Shown piece after piece: positions 34,933 through 42,632 of a stretch of 64,000 bases of DNA (position 1 is the stretch's first letter; each line of letters opens with the position of its first letter). Origin of the DNA: Paenarthrobacter sp. DKR-5 (GTDB lineage: Bacteria; Actinomycetota; Actinomycetes; Actinomycetales; Micrococcaceae). The translations under genes and the position numbers were made by a program. A model generated the notes under the pieces. It worked only from the letters and a program-made list of their open reading frames with translations, was not told the DNA's origin and ran no database searches. Where the stretch lies: NCBI RefSeq assembly GCF_018531425.1, contig NZ_JAHBOI010000005.1, positions 62,001 through 126,000 on the forward strand. The letters run 5' to 3'.

Positions 34933-35883
34933 CTAGAGTGCCGCGACGGTGACGGCGTTGGGGGATGTTTGGTCCACGGTGGGAACCGTGGAACCGGGGA
35001 GGGATGCAGCGGCCGCTCCATGGGCGACAGCTTGGCGCAGGCAGTCCGAGGGGGCGGAGCCTGCGGTGTGCGCCAGCAGGTAGCCGGCGAGGGCGGAATC
35101 GCCCGCTCCGACCGTGCTGCGGGCAGTGATGGGCGCGTGCGTGGCGTGCCAGCTTCCGGCGGCGGTGGCCAGAATGGCGCCCTTGGAGCCAAGGGTCGCC
35201 AGGACGGCCCCTACTCCACGGGAAACAAGTGTGTGGGCGGCTTTGGCGGCGAGGACCGGGTCCGCTTCGAGACCGTCGCCGTCGCCGATGCCGGTCAGCT
35301 CGGCGAGCTCCTCCGCGTTCGGCTTGAGCAGGTCGGGCCCGGCTTCGCCCGCCACAGCCGCGCGCAGCGGCGCTCCTGAGGAGTCGACGGCGATCCGCGG
35401 CGCCTGCGCACCGAGGCGCTCCCGGATCTCTCCGGTGACGCGGGCGTAGAAGTCGTCCGGGACGCCGGGCGGCAGCGACCCGGCGAGCACCAGCCAGGCC
35501 GCGCCCCGCGCGTGCTCGAGCAGGGCGGCGAGAAGCTGGTCCTGCTGTTGGGGGCTCAGCGTCGGTCCCGGCTCGTTGACCTTGGTGGTGGTGCCGTCCG
35601 GCTCGGTCAGCGCAATGTTGCTGCGCAGGGCCTGCCCGACCGGAAGGTTCAGGTAGTTGATGCCCTCGCCGCGCAGGCCTGTGACGACCGGGTCGTCGTC
35701 GTCCCCGGGGAGAACCGCGATGGCTGCCAGGCCGGAGGCGGCCAGGGCGCGGGAGACGTTGACTCCCTTGCCGCCGGGCTCGCGCCGGACGGCCGTGGCG
35801 CGCTGGACCTCGCCGCGGCGCAGGGCCGAGGGCAGTTCGACCGTGCGGTCCAGGCTCGGGTTGGCGGTGAATGTGACGATCAT
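34933..35883 (-). CDS. fruK: 1-phosphofructokinase
   Basis: FruK converts fructose 1-phosphate to fructose 1,6-bisphosphate with ATP. The 316-residue PfkB-type kinase shows the first family signature GGKGVNVSRAL and the second, GAGDSALAGYLLA, which carries the catalytic aspartate. The opening TFTANPSLDRTVEL is typical of FruK/LacC. Its start overlaps the fruR stop by four bases (ATGA). Confidence 0.95.
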   Translation of the reverse strand: MIVTFTANPSLDRTVELPSALRRGEVQRATAVRREPGGKGVNVSRALAASGLAAIAVLPGDDDDPVVTGLRGEGINYLNLPVGQALRSNIALTEPDGTTTKVNEPGPTLSPQQQDQLLAALLEHARGAAWLVLAGSLPPGVPDDFYARVTGEIRERLGAQAPRIAVDSSGAPLRAAVAGEAGPDLLKPNAEELAELTGIGDGDGLEADPVLAAKAAHTLVSRGVGAVLATLGSKGAILATAAGSWHATHAPITARSTVGAGDSALAGYLLAHTAGSAPSDCLRQAVAHGAAAASLPGSTVPTVDQTSPNAVTVAAL

Positions 35884-36668
35884 GCGATCACAACCTCTAC
35901 TTCGGCGTCGCGCAGGGCGGCGGCCAGGTCGGATGGGGGTTCGGAGCTCGTGATGAGCGTGTCGATGTCGCGCAGGCCGGCGAAGCGCACCAGGGCTTCC
36001 TCCCCGAGCTTGGAGGCATCGACCAGCGCCACGACCCGCCGGGCGGAGCGGACGATGGCCGACTTGACTGCGGCTTCCTCGGAGTCGGGGGTGCTCAGGC
36101 CGAAGCGGGCGTGCACGCCGTTGGCGCCAACGAAGGCGATGTCCGGCCGCAGCGCGCCGAGCTGCTCCACGGTGGAGGGCCCGACGGCGGCAGCGGTGAG
36201 GCCGCGGACCTTGCCCCCCAGCAGCTGGAGCTGGACGGCGCTGCCGTTGGAGAGCTTGCTGGCGATCGGGACGGCATGGGTGATGGCGAGCAGTTCGGCG
36301 TCCGGAGTGGCCGGCTGCCAGTGCACGAGCAGGTCCGCGAGCTGCTCGGTGGTGGTGCCGGCGTCCAGCAGCACCGAGCCGGTGCGGCTGGCCGGAATCA
36401 GCTTCAGAGCCGCCTGGGCGATGCGCAGCTTCTCCTGCTGGTGCTCCGTCTGGCGCTCCTCAAGGCTGCGCTCAACGGTCGTGGTGGAGTCAACGGGGAC
36501 TGCGCCGCCGTGCACCCGGCGCAGGGAGCCGTCCGCTTCCAGGGCGGCGAGGTCGCGGCGGATGGTTTCCGAGGTGACCTTGAACCGCTCGGCCAGATCG
36601 CTGACGGCCACGCGGCCCTGGGAGGCGGCGAGATCGGCGATCAGCCGCTGGCGTTCCTCAGCAAACAT
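35880..36668 (-). CDS. fruR: DeoR-family regulator of the fructose operon
   Basis: A 262-residue DeoR-type repressor. The N-terminal winged helix reads ERQRLIADLAASQGRVAVSDLAERF with the recognition helix in SETIRRDL, and the C-terminal sugar-phosphate sensor domain includes DAGTTTEQLADLL. The ATG at 36668 follows GGGAGGA; the longer frame to 36719 lacks a ribosome site. As first gene of fruR-fruK-fruA-ptsI-ptsH it probably represses its own operon through repeats overlapping the promoter, released by fructose 1-phosphate or a related ligand (inference). Confidence 0.92.
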   Translation of the reverse strand: MFAEERQRLIADLAASQGRVAVSDLAERFKVTSETIRRDLAALEADGSLRRVHGGAVPVDSTTTVERSLEERQTEHQQEKLRIAQAALKLIPASRTGSVLLDAGTTTEQLADLLVHWQPATPDAELLAITHAVPIASKLSNGSAVQLQLLGGKVRGLTAAAVGPSTVEQLGALRPDIAFVGANGVHARFGLSTPDSEEAAVKSAIVRSARRVVALVDASKLGEEALVRFAGLRDIDTLITSSEPPSDLAAALRDAEVEVVIA

Positions 36669-36740
36669 GCCGTCCTCCCGTCGTTGCCAGATGCAGCGCC
36701 AGCTCGTGACGCCCATCACACCGAATCTGTGAATGCATTG

Positions 36741-36770
36741 ACTTTACTTGTGACCGGCTTCACTTGTCAA
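36741..36770 (-). promoter_or_regulatory. Candidate promoter of the fru-pts operon
   Basis: On the minus strand TTGACA (36770-36765) stands 18 bases before TAAAGT (36746-36741), a good -35 and a fair -10. It lies about 70 bases upstream of the fruR start, leaving a leader of normal length. Confidence 0.6.
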
Positions 36771-36786
36771 CATAAATCAACATAAA
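36767..36786. promoter_or_regulatory. Candidate FruR operator: tandem TCAACATAAA
   Basis: Two exact copies of the 10-base unit TCAACATAAA stand head to tail at 36767-36776 and 36777-36786, overlapping the -35 box of the fru promoter. Tandem one-turn repeats overlapping a promoter suit a DeoR-family repressor. They are far more AT-rich than the surroundings. Confidence 0.6.
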
Positions 36787-36851
36787 CACAGATATACGGG
36801 GGTGTGCTGGCGCCCGCGCACGACGCGGGTGCAACTTTGCCCGTTAACGCG

Positions 36852-36904
36852 CCGCGGACCCCTCCCCGGAGCCGGTTGAGCCGGCTCCGGGGAGGGGTCC
36901 GCGG
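36852..36904. terminator. Perfect 24-base hairpin, probable terminator
   Basis: Bases 36852-36875 pair perfectly with 36881-36904 across the loop TTGAG, a very strong hairpin. It lies 19 bases past the stop of the minus-strand DUF6458 gene and before the fru promoter, where it would end the first and shield the second. There is no T tract, as is common in high-GC actinobacteria. Confidence 0.75.
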
Positions 36905-36922
36905 GCAGAGTTGGCGGCGGGC

Positions 36923-37180
36923 CTACAGGCCGTCGTCGCGGCTCACGTTGCGCGTGACGCGCTCGCCGGTGTTCGGATCGATGATCGAGCGGCTCTCGGT
37001 GACGCGGCGCTGGCGGCGCGGACCGGCCATGAACAGGGAGACGACCAGGCCGATGATGCCGACGATCAGCAGGATGTAGCCGATCAGGTGCAGGTCGACA
37101 TAGGGGATGGGGTTGGCTGCAACGGCGAACGCCAGGATGGCGCCCAGGGCGATCAGGAAGATCGAAGATCCGATTCTCAT
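36923..37180 (-). CDS. DUF6458 small membrane protein
   Basis: An 85-residue protein with two hydrophobic segments (IFLIALGAILAFAVA and HLIGYILLIVGIIGLVVSLF) and a basic, polar tail (RQRRVTESRS). This is the layout of the actinobacterial DUF6458 family, often seen near stress-response genes; function unknown. The ATG at 37180 is preceded by AGGAGG within AACCTCCT on the plus strand, a strong ribosome site. The upstream region contains the TAGCAAGCATGC element. Confidence 0.85.
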   Translation of the reverse strand: MRIGSSIFLIALGAILAFAVAANPIPYVDLHLIGYILLIVGIIGLVVSLFMAGPRRQRRVTESRSIIDPNTGERVTRNVSRDDGL

Positions 37181-37225
37181 GTGCGAATAACCTCCTGTGG
37201 GGCCGCCGGAGGGCGGCGAAAGGGG

Positions 37226-37246
37226 TACTGCTCAGCATGCTTGCTA
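37226..37246 (-). promoter_or_regulatory. Second copy of the TAGCAAGCATRCT element
   Basis: Read on the minus strand this 21-base element begins TAGCAAGCATGCTGAGC and ends AGTA. It matches the element between the divergent sugar ABC genes (19478-19497) at nearly all positions. It lies about 50 bases upstream of the DUF6458 start. Confidence 0.4.
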
Positions 37247-37318
37247 TCGCTCACCGTACAGTCGGCGTTCCCGGCGGGCAACAACCCGGGCCGGTTCGGC
37301 GGGCCAGCGGCGGTCAAA

Positions 37319-37361
37319 GCGGAGGCCCCGGCGCCGGCAGTCAGTGCGCCGGGACCTCCGC
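37319..37361. terminator. Hairpin after the cupin gene
   Basis: GCGGAGGCCCCGGCGC at 37319-37334 pairs with 37346-37361 with a single C-A mismatch and an 11-base loop. It lies 45 bases beyond the stop of the minus-strand cupin gene and is a likely terminator for it. Confidence 0.6.
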
Positions 37362-37406
37362 AGGGTCAGGCCCCCGTGTTCGGGGCCCCGTGGTCACGCG
37401 AGGACT

Positions 37407-37781
37407 TTAGACGGGCTTGGCATAGTCCGCGGCGCTGACGAACTCAATGCTGACGAACCGTTCGTCCCCCACCACGTAGGCGTCATGGCCCGGTGGGATC
37501 GTGTACGAGTCCCCGGCCTTGATGGTGGCGGAGCCGCCGTCAGCGAGTTCGACCTGCAGGGTGCCGGCAATGCAGAACCCCACATGGTTGTTCTGGCACG
37601 TGTCGGTGTGGACCACGGGCTTGATGCACTCGGACCAGCGCCAGCCCTTCTCAAAGGAGAGGCGGCCGATGGTGTAGTCACCGACGGTGACCACATCGAT
37701 CTCCGACTTGTCCGGGCGCCGCTTCTCGTCGGGATCATCATGCGACTTGACCTCAAGCCGAGTCACTACATTCGTTGACAT
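37407..37781 (-). CDS. Cupin domain protein
   Basis: A 124-residue single-domain cupin. The first cupin motif region covers HTDTCQNNHVGFCIAGTLQVEL and the second DSYTIPPGHDAYVVGDERF; the metal-binding histidines are partly replaced (GHDAY retains one), so metal binding is uncertain. Related small cupins bind sugars or act as epimerase-like proteins. It starts at ATG 37781; the longer open frame has no ribosome site. Confidence 0.82.
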   Translation of the reverse strand: MSTNVVTRLEVKSHDDPDEKRRPDKSEIDVVTVGDYTIGRLSFEKGWRWSECIKPVVHTDTCQNNHVGFCIAGTLQVELADGGSATIKAGDSYTIPPGHDAYVVGDERFVSIEFVSAADYAKPV

Positions 37782-38119
37782 GGCACTCTTCTTCCGGAGC
37801 GCGGGGCCGCAAGGAAAACGCGTCCGGGGAGGGGCCCCTCCCGCCGTCGGACTCCGATGCCGTTCCGGCCGTCCCCCCAGCGGCGGGCAGGACACGGCGG
37901 ACTCAAGCAACACCTTCAGCGTAGATCCTCCGCCCGGGGTGTCAAGGGCGGCCCGGGGCCCCTCGCGAGGGCCGAGGCGGCAGCTGTCCCGGGGCGCGTT
38001 TCGGGACTATTGACTCAGGACACCGGCTGCGGACGGGGCTTTACTGGGCCTACTGAACAAGGGTGCCCGGCACCCGGCCGGTCCCGCACGCCGGACCGCG
38101 AACGGAAAGGCAGAACGCC
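37782..38119. other. Intergenic region between divergent cupin and reductase genes
   Basis: These 338 bases carry no convincing gene. A hairpin centred on CCTCGCGAGG (37961-37970, extended to GGCCCCTCGCGAGGGCC at 37957-37973) is the only clear structure. TTGACT at 38010-38015 could be a -35 box for the plus-strand gene, but no good -10 follows at the right distance. The segment ends with GGAAAGG before the ATG at 38120. Confidence 0.4.
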
Positions 38120-38761
38120 ATGACTCTGGTCAACATCATCGGCAGCGGCAAGATGGCCCGCGGGATTGCAGTCCGGATGCTGCACGGCCGCCAGCCCGTC
38201 CACTTCCTGGGCCGCAACGGGGAGCAGACACGGGCCCTCGTCGAGTCGCTGGGTGCGGGGGCGACAGGCGGATCGGTGGGCGACGCCATCGACGGCAGCG
38301 TCGTGTTCCTGGCCGTCCCGCACAGCGAGACGCGCTCGGTGGTGCTGGAATACGGGGACGGGCTCAAGGGCAAAATCATCGTGGACATCAGCAATCCGGT
38401 GGACTACGCGACCTTCGACAAGCTGACCACGGCGCCGGGAACGTCAGCGGCGGAGGAGACGGCGGCCCTGCTCCAGGGGCAGGCCGACGTCGTGAAGGCC
38501 TTCAACACCACGTTCTCCGCCACGCTCGAGGAGGGGGCCGTCGCGGGCCAGCCGCTGGACGTATTCATCGCGGGCGATTCCGAGACCGCCAAGCGGCAGA
38601 TCAGTTCGCTCGTGGCCGCCGGCGGCCTGCGCCCCATCGACGTCGGGCCGCTTCGCCGTTCCCGGGAACTTGAGGCCTTCATGCTCCTGGTGATGGGGCT
38701 GCAGGTCAATCCCGAGCACGACCGGTACAACTGGAACACGGCGGTGAAGATCCTGCCCTGA
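38120..38761 (+). CDS. NADPH-dependent F420 reductase-like oxidoreductase
   Basis: A 213-residue NAD(P)-binding protein of the F420-dependent NADP oxidoreductase family: Rossmann start MTLVNIIGSGKMARGIAVRML, then FLAVPHSETRSVV and DISNPVD, VVKAFNTTFSATL, and a C-terminal FMLLVMGLQ helix. Whether the natural partner is coenzyme F420 or another substrate cannot be told. GGAAAGG precedes the ATG at 38120. It stands alone. Confidence 0.85.
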   Translation: MTLVNIIGSGKMARGIAVRMLHGRQPVHFLGRNGEQTRALVESLGAGATGGSVGDAIDGSVVFLAVPHSETRSVVLEYGDGLKGKIIVDISNPVDYATFDKLTTAPGTSAAEETAALLQGQADVVKAFNTTFSATLEEGAVAGQPLDVFIAGDSETAKRQISSLVAAGGLRPIDVGPLRRSRELEAFMLLVMGLQVNPEHDRYNWNTAVKILP

Positions 38762-38981
38762 CACCGGTGGCCAAGGCACCGGAAGGGGTTACCCAGCCGG
38801 GGGGACGCCGTTGTCCCTCCGGCCAGTCTCTGTACGTGCGCCGGCGGCCCGCGAAACCCGCAGCGGCTTGATCGAACGATCAGTTCAGAAACTCCTCAAA
38901 GTGTGGTCCAGCGCACAGCCGAGGTCAAGCACCGGCGGCGGTGCGGTTGCCCGGAGCCAGCGGCCACGGCAGGCTGGGGCC

Positions 38982-39605
38982 ATGGCGGAAGTCATTTGGT
39001 CCAGACCGGAAGCGGAGCGCCGCGGGACGCCCCTGCTCGTGATGCTGCACGGGTACGGCACGGACGAAACCCGGATGGCCCGCCACGCCAGCGTGCTGCC
39101 GGCCGAGTTCACCTGCGCGTCGCTGCGCGCGCCGCGGCGGATGGACGGCGGCTACGGGTGGTTCCTGCTCGATTACTTCCACACCAACGATTTCGCCGAA
39201 GTGGTGGCCGCCGCCAGCGGAGTGCTGGCCTGGATCGACACCGTGAAGGCCCAGCACACCAGCGTCAGCCTGCTCGGGTTTTCGCAGGGCATGGCGATGG
39301 CGAGCACGCTGCTCCGGCTGAGGCCTGAAGCCTTTGCCGCCGTCGTCGGCCTGTCCGGCTTCGTGCTGGAGAACGACCTGCTCGCGGCGCTCGAACCGCT
39401 GGAGCGGCGCGTGCCCTTTTTCTGGGGACGGGACACGGCGGACTTCGTCATCAACGCGGACGCGGTGGCGTTTACGCGGACCTGGCTGCGGGAGAACACC
39501 GAGCTAACCGCGGACACCTACCCGGAGATGGGGCACACCATCGAATTCGACGAGCTGGCGGACGTGTCGAAGTTCCTGCGCCGGACAGTACTGGGGAAAC
39601 CGTGA
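38982..39605 (+). CDS. Alpha/beta hydrolase, phospholipase/carboxylesterase type
   Basis: A 207-residue serine hydrolase. The nucleophile lies in the GFSQG motif (LLGFSQGMAMAS), preceded by MLHGYGTDE for the oxyanion region; the acid is in GRDTADFV and the histidine in PEMGHTIE. This is the short esterase type that acts on lipid or small acyl esters. No signal peptide, so cytoplasmic. The ATG at 38982 follows a GGCTGGGG stretch; the frame is open to 38811 but that part is not hydrolase-like. Confidence 0.87.
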   Translation: MAEVIWSRPEAERRGTPLLVMLHGYGTDETRMARHASVLPAEFTCASLRAPRRMDGGYGWFLLDYFHTNDFAEVVAAASGVLAWIDTVKAQHTSVSLLGFSQGMAMASTLLRLRPEAFAAVVGLSGFVLENDLLAALEPLERRVPFFWGRDTADFVINADAVAFTRTWLRENTELTADTYPEMGHTIEFDELADVSKFLRRTVLGKP

Positions 39606-39645
39606 CGCCGGGCCGGCCGGCCGGACGGCCAGTATGCTCAGGGGC

Positions 39646-39948
39646 ATGAAGACCACCGTCAGCCGCGACGAGCGCGCGCACCGATACGACATCACCGTCG
39701 ACGGCGTCCAGGCCGGCTTCGCCGAGTACCACGACGGCACCGGCGTCCGCGCGTTAGTCCACACCGAGATCAAGGACGAGTTCAGCGGCAAGGGACTCGC
39801 CGGCATCCTGGCCCGGGCCGCTCTGGACGACACGGTCGCCGCCGGACTGCGGATCCGTCCCTACTGCCCCTACATTGCTTCCTGGCTGAAGAAGCATGAG
39901 GGGTACGAGGAGCACGTCGAGTGGCCGGAGCACCACCCCGCCCCATAG
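39646..39948 (+). CDS. GNAT-like N-acetyltransferase, short type
   Basis: A 100-residue protein of the short acetyltransferase group (YjdJ/NATD1-like), with a beta-rich start (RYDITVDGVQAGFAEYHD), the core KDEFSGKGLAGILARAALDD that replaces the usual acetyl-CoA loop, and RPYCPYIASWLKKHEGYEE at the end. The target is unknown. ATG 39646 follows CAGGGGC; an ATG at 39634 is possible. The gene ends three bases before palindrome copy B. Confidence 0.85.
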   Translation: MKTTVSRDERAHRYDITVDGVQAGFAEYHDGTGVRALVHTEIKDEFSGKGLAGILARAALDDTVAAGLRIRPYCPYIASWLKKHEGYEEHVEWPEHHPAP

Positions 39949-39950
39949 CG

Positions 39951-40007
39951 CGAACGGCCAGTTGTGGCGGGCTCCAGCGCCCGGAACCCGCCACAACCGG
40001 CCGTTCG
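39951..40007. repeat. Convergent-junction palindrome, copy B
   Basis: The left arm CGAACGGCCAGTTGTGGCGG (39951-39970, plus one more base) pairs with 39987-40007 with one mismatch that is G-U in RNA, over a loop of about 15 bases. It lies exactly between the stop of the acetyltransferase gene (39948) and the stop of the convergent alditol oxidase gene (40016). Closest relative of copy A. Confidence 0.82.
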
Positions 40008-40015
40008 GGGAAGAC

Positions 40016-41266
40016 TCAGCCGCCGAAGAGCACCCGCTCCAGGTACGCGTTGCGGAACTTGCCGGCCGGATCGTGCTTGCCGGCGAGGGCGCGGAAGTCC
40101 TCGAACCGCGGGTACAGCGGTGCCAGGTCCGCGGCGCCGGCGGCGAACAGCTTGCCCCAGTGCGGCCGGGCGCCGAAGGGTGCGAGGTTCTCCTCAATCT
40201 CCGGCAGCAGCGCCTCGACTTCGGGCTGGCGCGGCTTCCAGGTCAGGTGCAGCGCCACGCTGTCCTGCCGGTAGCTGGGTGAAAGCCAGAAGTCGTCCGC
40301 CGCAATGGTGCGGATCTCGGAGACGAACAGCAGCGGCGTCAGCTTCGGCGACAAGGCCCGCATGCGTTCCAGGGCCGCGGCGGCGTGCTCCCGGGGGAGC
40401 AGGTACTCCGTCTGCAGCTCATCGCCGTTGCTCGGGGTGAACTCGTGCCGGAAGTGCGGCAGCCGGTCCAGCCACGGCCCGGGAACGTCCAGCTGCTCCG
40501 TGCAGTTCTCCGCGGACATCTCCGGCAGGGGGTGCCGCGGGCGGGTGGCCGCCTGCGCACCGAAGAACTCCGAGGGCGCGGGTCCCTCCCCGGCGTCCAC
40601 GCGCACCTTGCGCCAGACCTGGCCGATCGTGTCCCCGTAGTAGTCGGTGAACAGGCTCACGCTGTAGCCAGCGGAGACGACGTCGTCGAACTCGGCCAGC
40701 GCCCGCTCCCAGTCCAGGCTCTCGAAAACCTGCTGGCGCACCTGGTACGTAGGTTCGACCGCCAGCTCGAGCGAAGTGACGATCCCGAGAGCACCCAGGC
40801 CCACCACGCTGCCGAGGAACTCCTCGCCGTCGGCCTCCGCCAGGCGCTGGACCTCGCCCGACGCCCGCACCAGCTCCACCGCCTTCACAGCCGCGGCGAG
40901 GCCCCGGTTGCCGACGCCGGAGCCGTGCGTGCCGGTTTGAACCGCCCCGGCCACGGAGATGTGGGGCAGGGAAGCCATGTTGTGCAGGCCGAACCCGTTG
41001 GACTCGAGGAAGCGCGCCAGTTCGCCGTAGCTGATGCCTCCGGGGACCCTCACGATGCCGCGGGCGCTGTCCAGTTCCGGGGCGCCGCCCAGTCCGTCGA
41101 GCACGATCTGGGTTCCGGAGGTGTCGGCGATGTCGTTGAAGCAGTGCCGGGTGCCAAGCGGTTTCACCCGCTCCGCAGCCGCGACCAGCTCTGAGATCTC
41201 CTCGACGGAGGCCGGCCGTTCGACGCCGGCTGCGGAATAGTCGAGGTTGCCTGCCCAGTTCTTCAT
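40016..41266 (-). CDS. FAD-dependent alditol (xylitol/sorbitol) oxidase
   Basis: A 416-residue VAO-type flavoprotein close in length and sequence pattern to actinobacterial alditol oxidase, which oxidises xylitol, sorbitol and related polyols to aldoses with release of hydrogen peroxide. The opening KNWAGNLDYSA, His41 in LGTRHCFND as likely covalent FAD site, THGSGVGNRG, and the C-terminal PHWGKLF and DPAGKFRNAYLERVLFG are all present. GGAAAGAG precedes ATG 41266. It is divergent from a LacI-type regulator with a LacI-like operator between them. Confidence 0.88.
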   Translation of the reverse strand: MKNWAGNLDYSAAGVERPASVEEISELVAAAERVKPLGTRHCFNDIADTSGTQIVLDGLGGAPELDSARGIVRVPGGISYGELARFLESNGFGLHNMASLPHISVAGAVQTGTHGSGVGNRGLAAAVKAVELVRASGEVQRLAEADGEEFLGSVVGLGALGIVTSLELAVEPTYQVRQQVFESLDWERALAEFDDVVSAGYSVSLFTDYYGDTIGQVWRKVRVDAGEGPAPSEFFGAQAATRPRHPLPEMSAENCTEQLDVPGPWLDRLPHFRHEFTPSNGDELQTEYLLPREHAAAALERMRALSPKLTPLLFVSEIRTIAADDFWLSPSYRQDSVALHLTWKPRQPEVEALLPEIEENLAPFGARPHWGKLFAAGAADLAPLYPRFEDFRALAGKHDPAGKFRNAYLERVLFGG

Positions 41267-41337
41267 ATGCTCTTTCCGGAATGTTTCTTCCGGCGCCCTC
41301 CGGCGCCGCCAACGTGGGTCGATCTCGGGCCATGCTA

Positions 41338-41351
41338 TGTGAGCGTTCACA
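41338..41351. promoter_or_regulatory. LacI-type operator between alditol oxidase and regulator genes
   Basis: TGTGAGCGTTCACA is a near-perfect palindrome with the central CG typical of LacI-family sites. It shares the core TGT(T/G)AGCG(C/T)TCACA with the site upstream of araB (42549-42564), which suggests that one regulator binds both and controls its own gene and the oxidase. Confidence 0.6.
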
Positions 41352-41450
41352 GCAGTGTCGAGGGCTGTCCGCGCAAATCCGGCCGCCCGCCGTATGCTGG
41401 TGGCGCGGAACGGAGCAGCCGTTGCGGGACCGACCGGCAAGGGGTTGAGG

Positions 41451-42470
41451 ATGTCCACAGGGCCAGAGCTGTCGCGGCCGCCCGTCATGGAGGACGTGGC
41501 GAGGGTTGCGGGGGTGTCTCACCAGACGGTTTCCCGTGTGCTCAACGACCACCCCAATGTCAGCGCACGGACCAAGGAGCGGGTCGAAAAAGCCATTGCC
41601 GAACTGGGCTACCGCCGCAATACGGCCGCCCGGAGCCTGGTCACCCGCCGGTCACAGACCATCGGCGTCCTGGGTACCGAAATGGCCCAGTACGGACCCT
41701 CCAATACCTTGCTTGGCATCCAGCAGGCTGCCCGCGACGCCGGGTACTTCGTCAGCATCGCCGGCCTGCGGGAGGTGACGCCGGACACGATCAAGGACGC
41801 GCTCGGGCATCTGATGGACCAGGCGGTCGACGGGATCGTCGTCGTCGTTCCGCACCCCGGGATCATGGAGGTGCTGCAGAACATCACGGTGAGCGTACCG
41901 CTGGTCGTCGCGGGCGCTGCGGGCGACGGCGGCCTCAGCGGCGTCGCGGTCGACCAGCGGCTCGGTGCGCGGCTCGCCGTCGAGCATCTGGTGCGGCTCG
42001 GGCACCGCCGGATCGCGCATATTTCCGGCCCGGTCGACTGGATCGACGCCGCGGCCCGCATTGACGGCTGGCGGGAGGCCCTTGCCGCCGCAGGCCTCGA
42101 GGCTTCGGTGCTGCTGGAGGGCGACTGGAGTGCCGGCTGCGGGTACCGCGCCGGCCTCGCCCTGGCGGCGGAGCGGGCGGTCACTGCCGTCTTCGCGGCC
42201 AACGACCAGATGGCGCTCGGGGTGCTGCGGGCGCTGCACGAGTCCGGGGTGCGGGTGCCCGAGGACATCAGCGTGGTCGGCTACGACGACCAGCCCGAGG
42301 CGGCCTACTTCACCCCGCCGCTGACGACCGTCAACCAGGACTTCGTCGAGTTGGGCCGCCTCTGCATCGAGCTGATGCTGGAGCGGCTGGAGACGGGCGG
42401 GGCGGGCAAGGCCGCCGTGGTGACGCCGGGGCTCGTGGTGCGCGCGACGACGTCGGCCCCGCTCGGCTGA
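41451..42470 (+). CDS. LacI-family transcriptional regulator, likely of arabinose/alditol genes
   Basis: A 339-residue LacI-type regulator: helix-turn-helix and hinge at about 13-65 (MEDVARVAGVSHQTVSRVLND and the hinge-helix region NTAARSL), then the periplasmic-binding-like sensor domain with DGIVVVVPHPGI, DWIDAAARIDGW and VVGYDDQPEAAYFTPPLTTV. It stands between the divergent alditol oxidase gene and the araBDA operon. Similar operators on both sides make it the probable repressor of both. The ATG at 41451 follows AAGGGG. A palindrome CGGGGCCGGCCCCG at 42473-42486 follows the stop. Confidence 0.9.
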   Translation: MSTGPELSRPPVMEDVARVAGVSHQTVSRVLNDHPNVSARTKERVEKAIAELGYRRNTAARSLVTRRSQTIGVLGTEMAQYGPSNTLLGIQQAARDAGYFVSIAGLREVTPDTIKDALGHLMDQAVDGIVVVVPHPGIMEVLQNITVSVPLVVAGAAGDGGLSGVAVDQRLGARLAVEHLVRLGHRRIAHISGPVDWIDAAARIDGWREALAAAGLEASVLLEGDWSAGCGYRAGLALAAERAVTAVFAANDQMALGVLRALHESGVRVPEDISVVGYDDQPEAAYFTPPLTTVNQDFVELGRLCIELMLERLETGGAGKAAVVTPGLVVRATTSAPLG

Positions 42471-42535
42471 CCCGGGGCCGGCCCCGCGGCCCCCACACGC
42501 AAGGACCAAGGCCGATAAACCTGGCGCTCCAGTTC

Positions 42536-42570
42536 TTGACAGCCACGTTTGTTAGCGCTCACAATTGTGA
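42536..42570 (+). promoter_or_regulatory. ara operon promoter with LacI-type operator
   Basis: TTGACA at 42536-42541 is a perfect -35; CACAAT at 42560-42565 (18-base spacing) is a fair -10. Over it lies TTGTTAGCGCTCACAA (42549-42564), a LacI-family operator, and the perfect palindrome TCACAATTGTGA (42559-42570) overlaps its right half. A bound repressor would block the promoter. araB starts at 42633. Confidence 0.7.
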
Positions 42571-42632
42571 TCAGTCCAACACGCTCATGATCCCCGGCAA
42601 TGAGGCCACGGCCTTCCGGGATGGAGGCCTTC

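Noticed and set aside
37957-37973. Hairpin GGCCCCTCGCGAGGGCC as a riboswitch or RNA gene
   Set aside because: Only a single short stem is seen, with no further conserved structure or linked gene to suggest an RNA element.
42473-42486. CGGGGCCGGCCCCG palindrome as a terminator after the LacI-type gene
   Set aside because: It leaves at most a four-base loop with a five-base stem and no T tract, and is easily expected in such GC-rich DNA.
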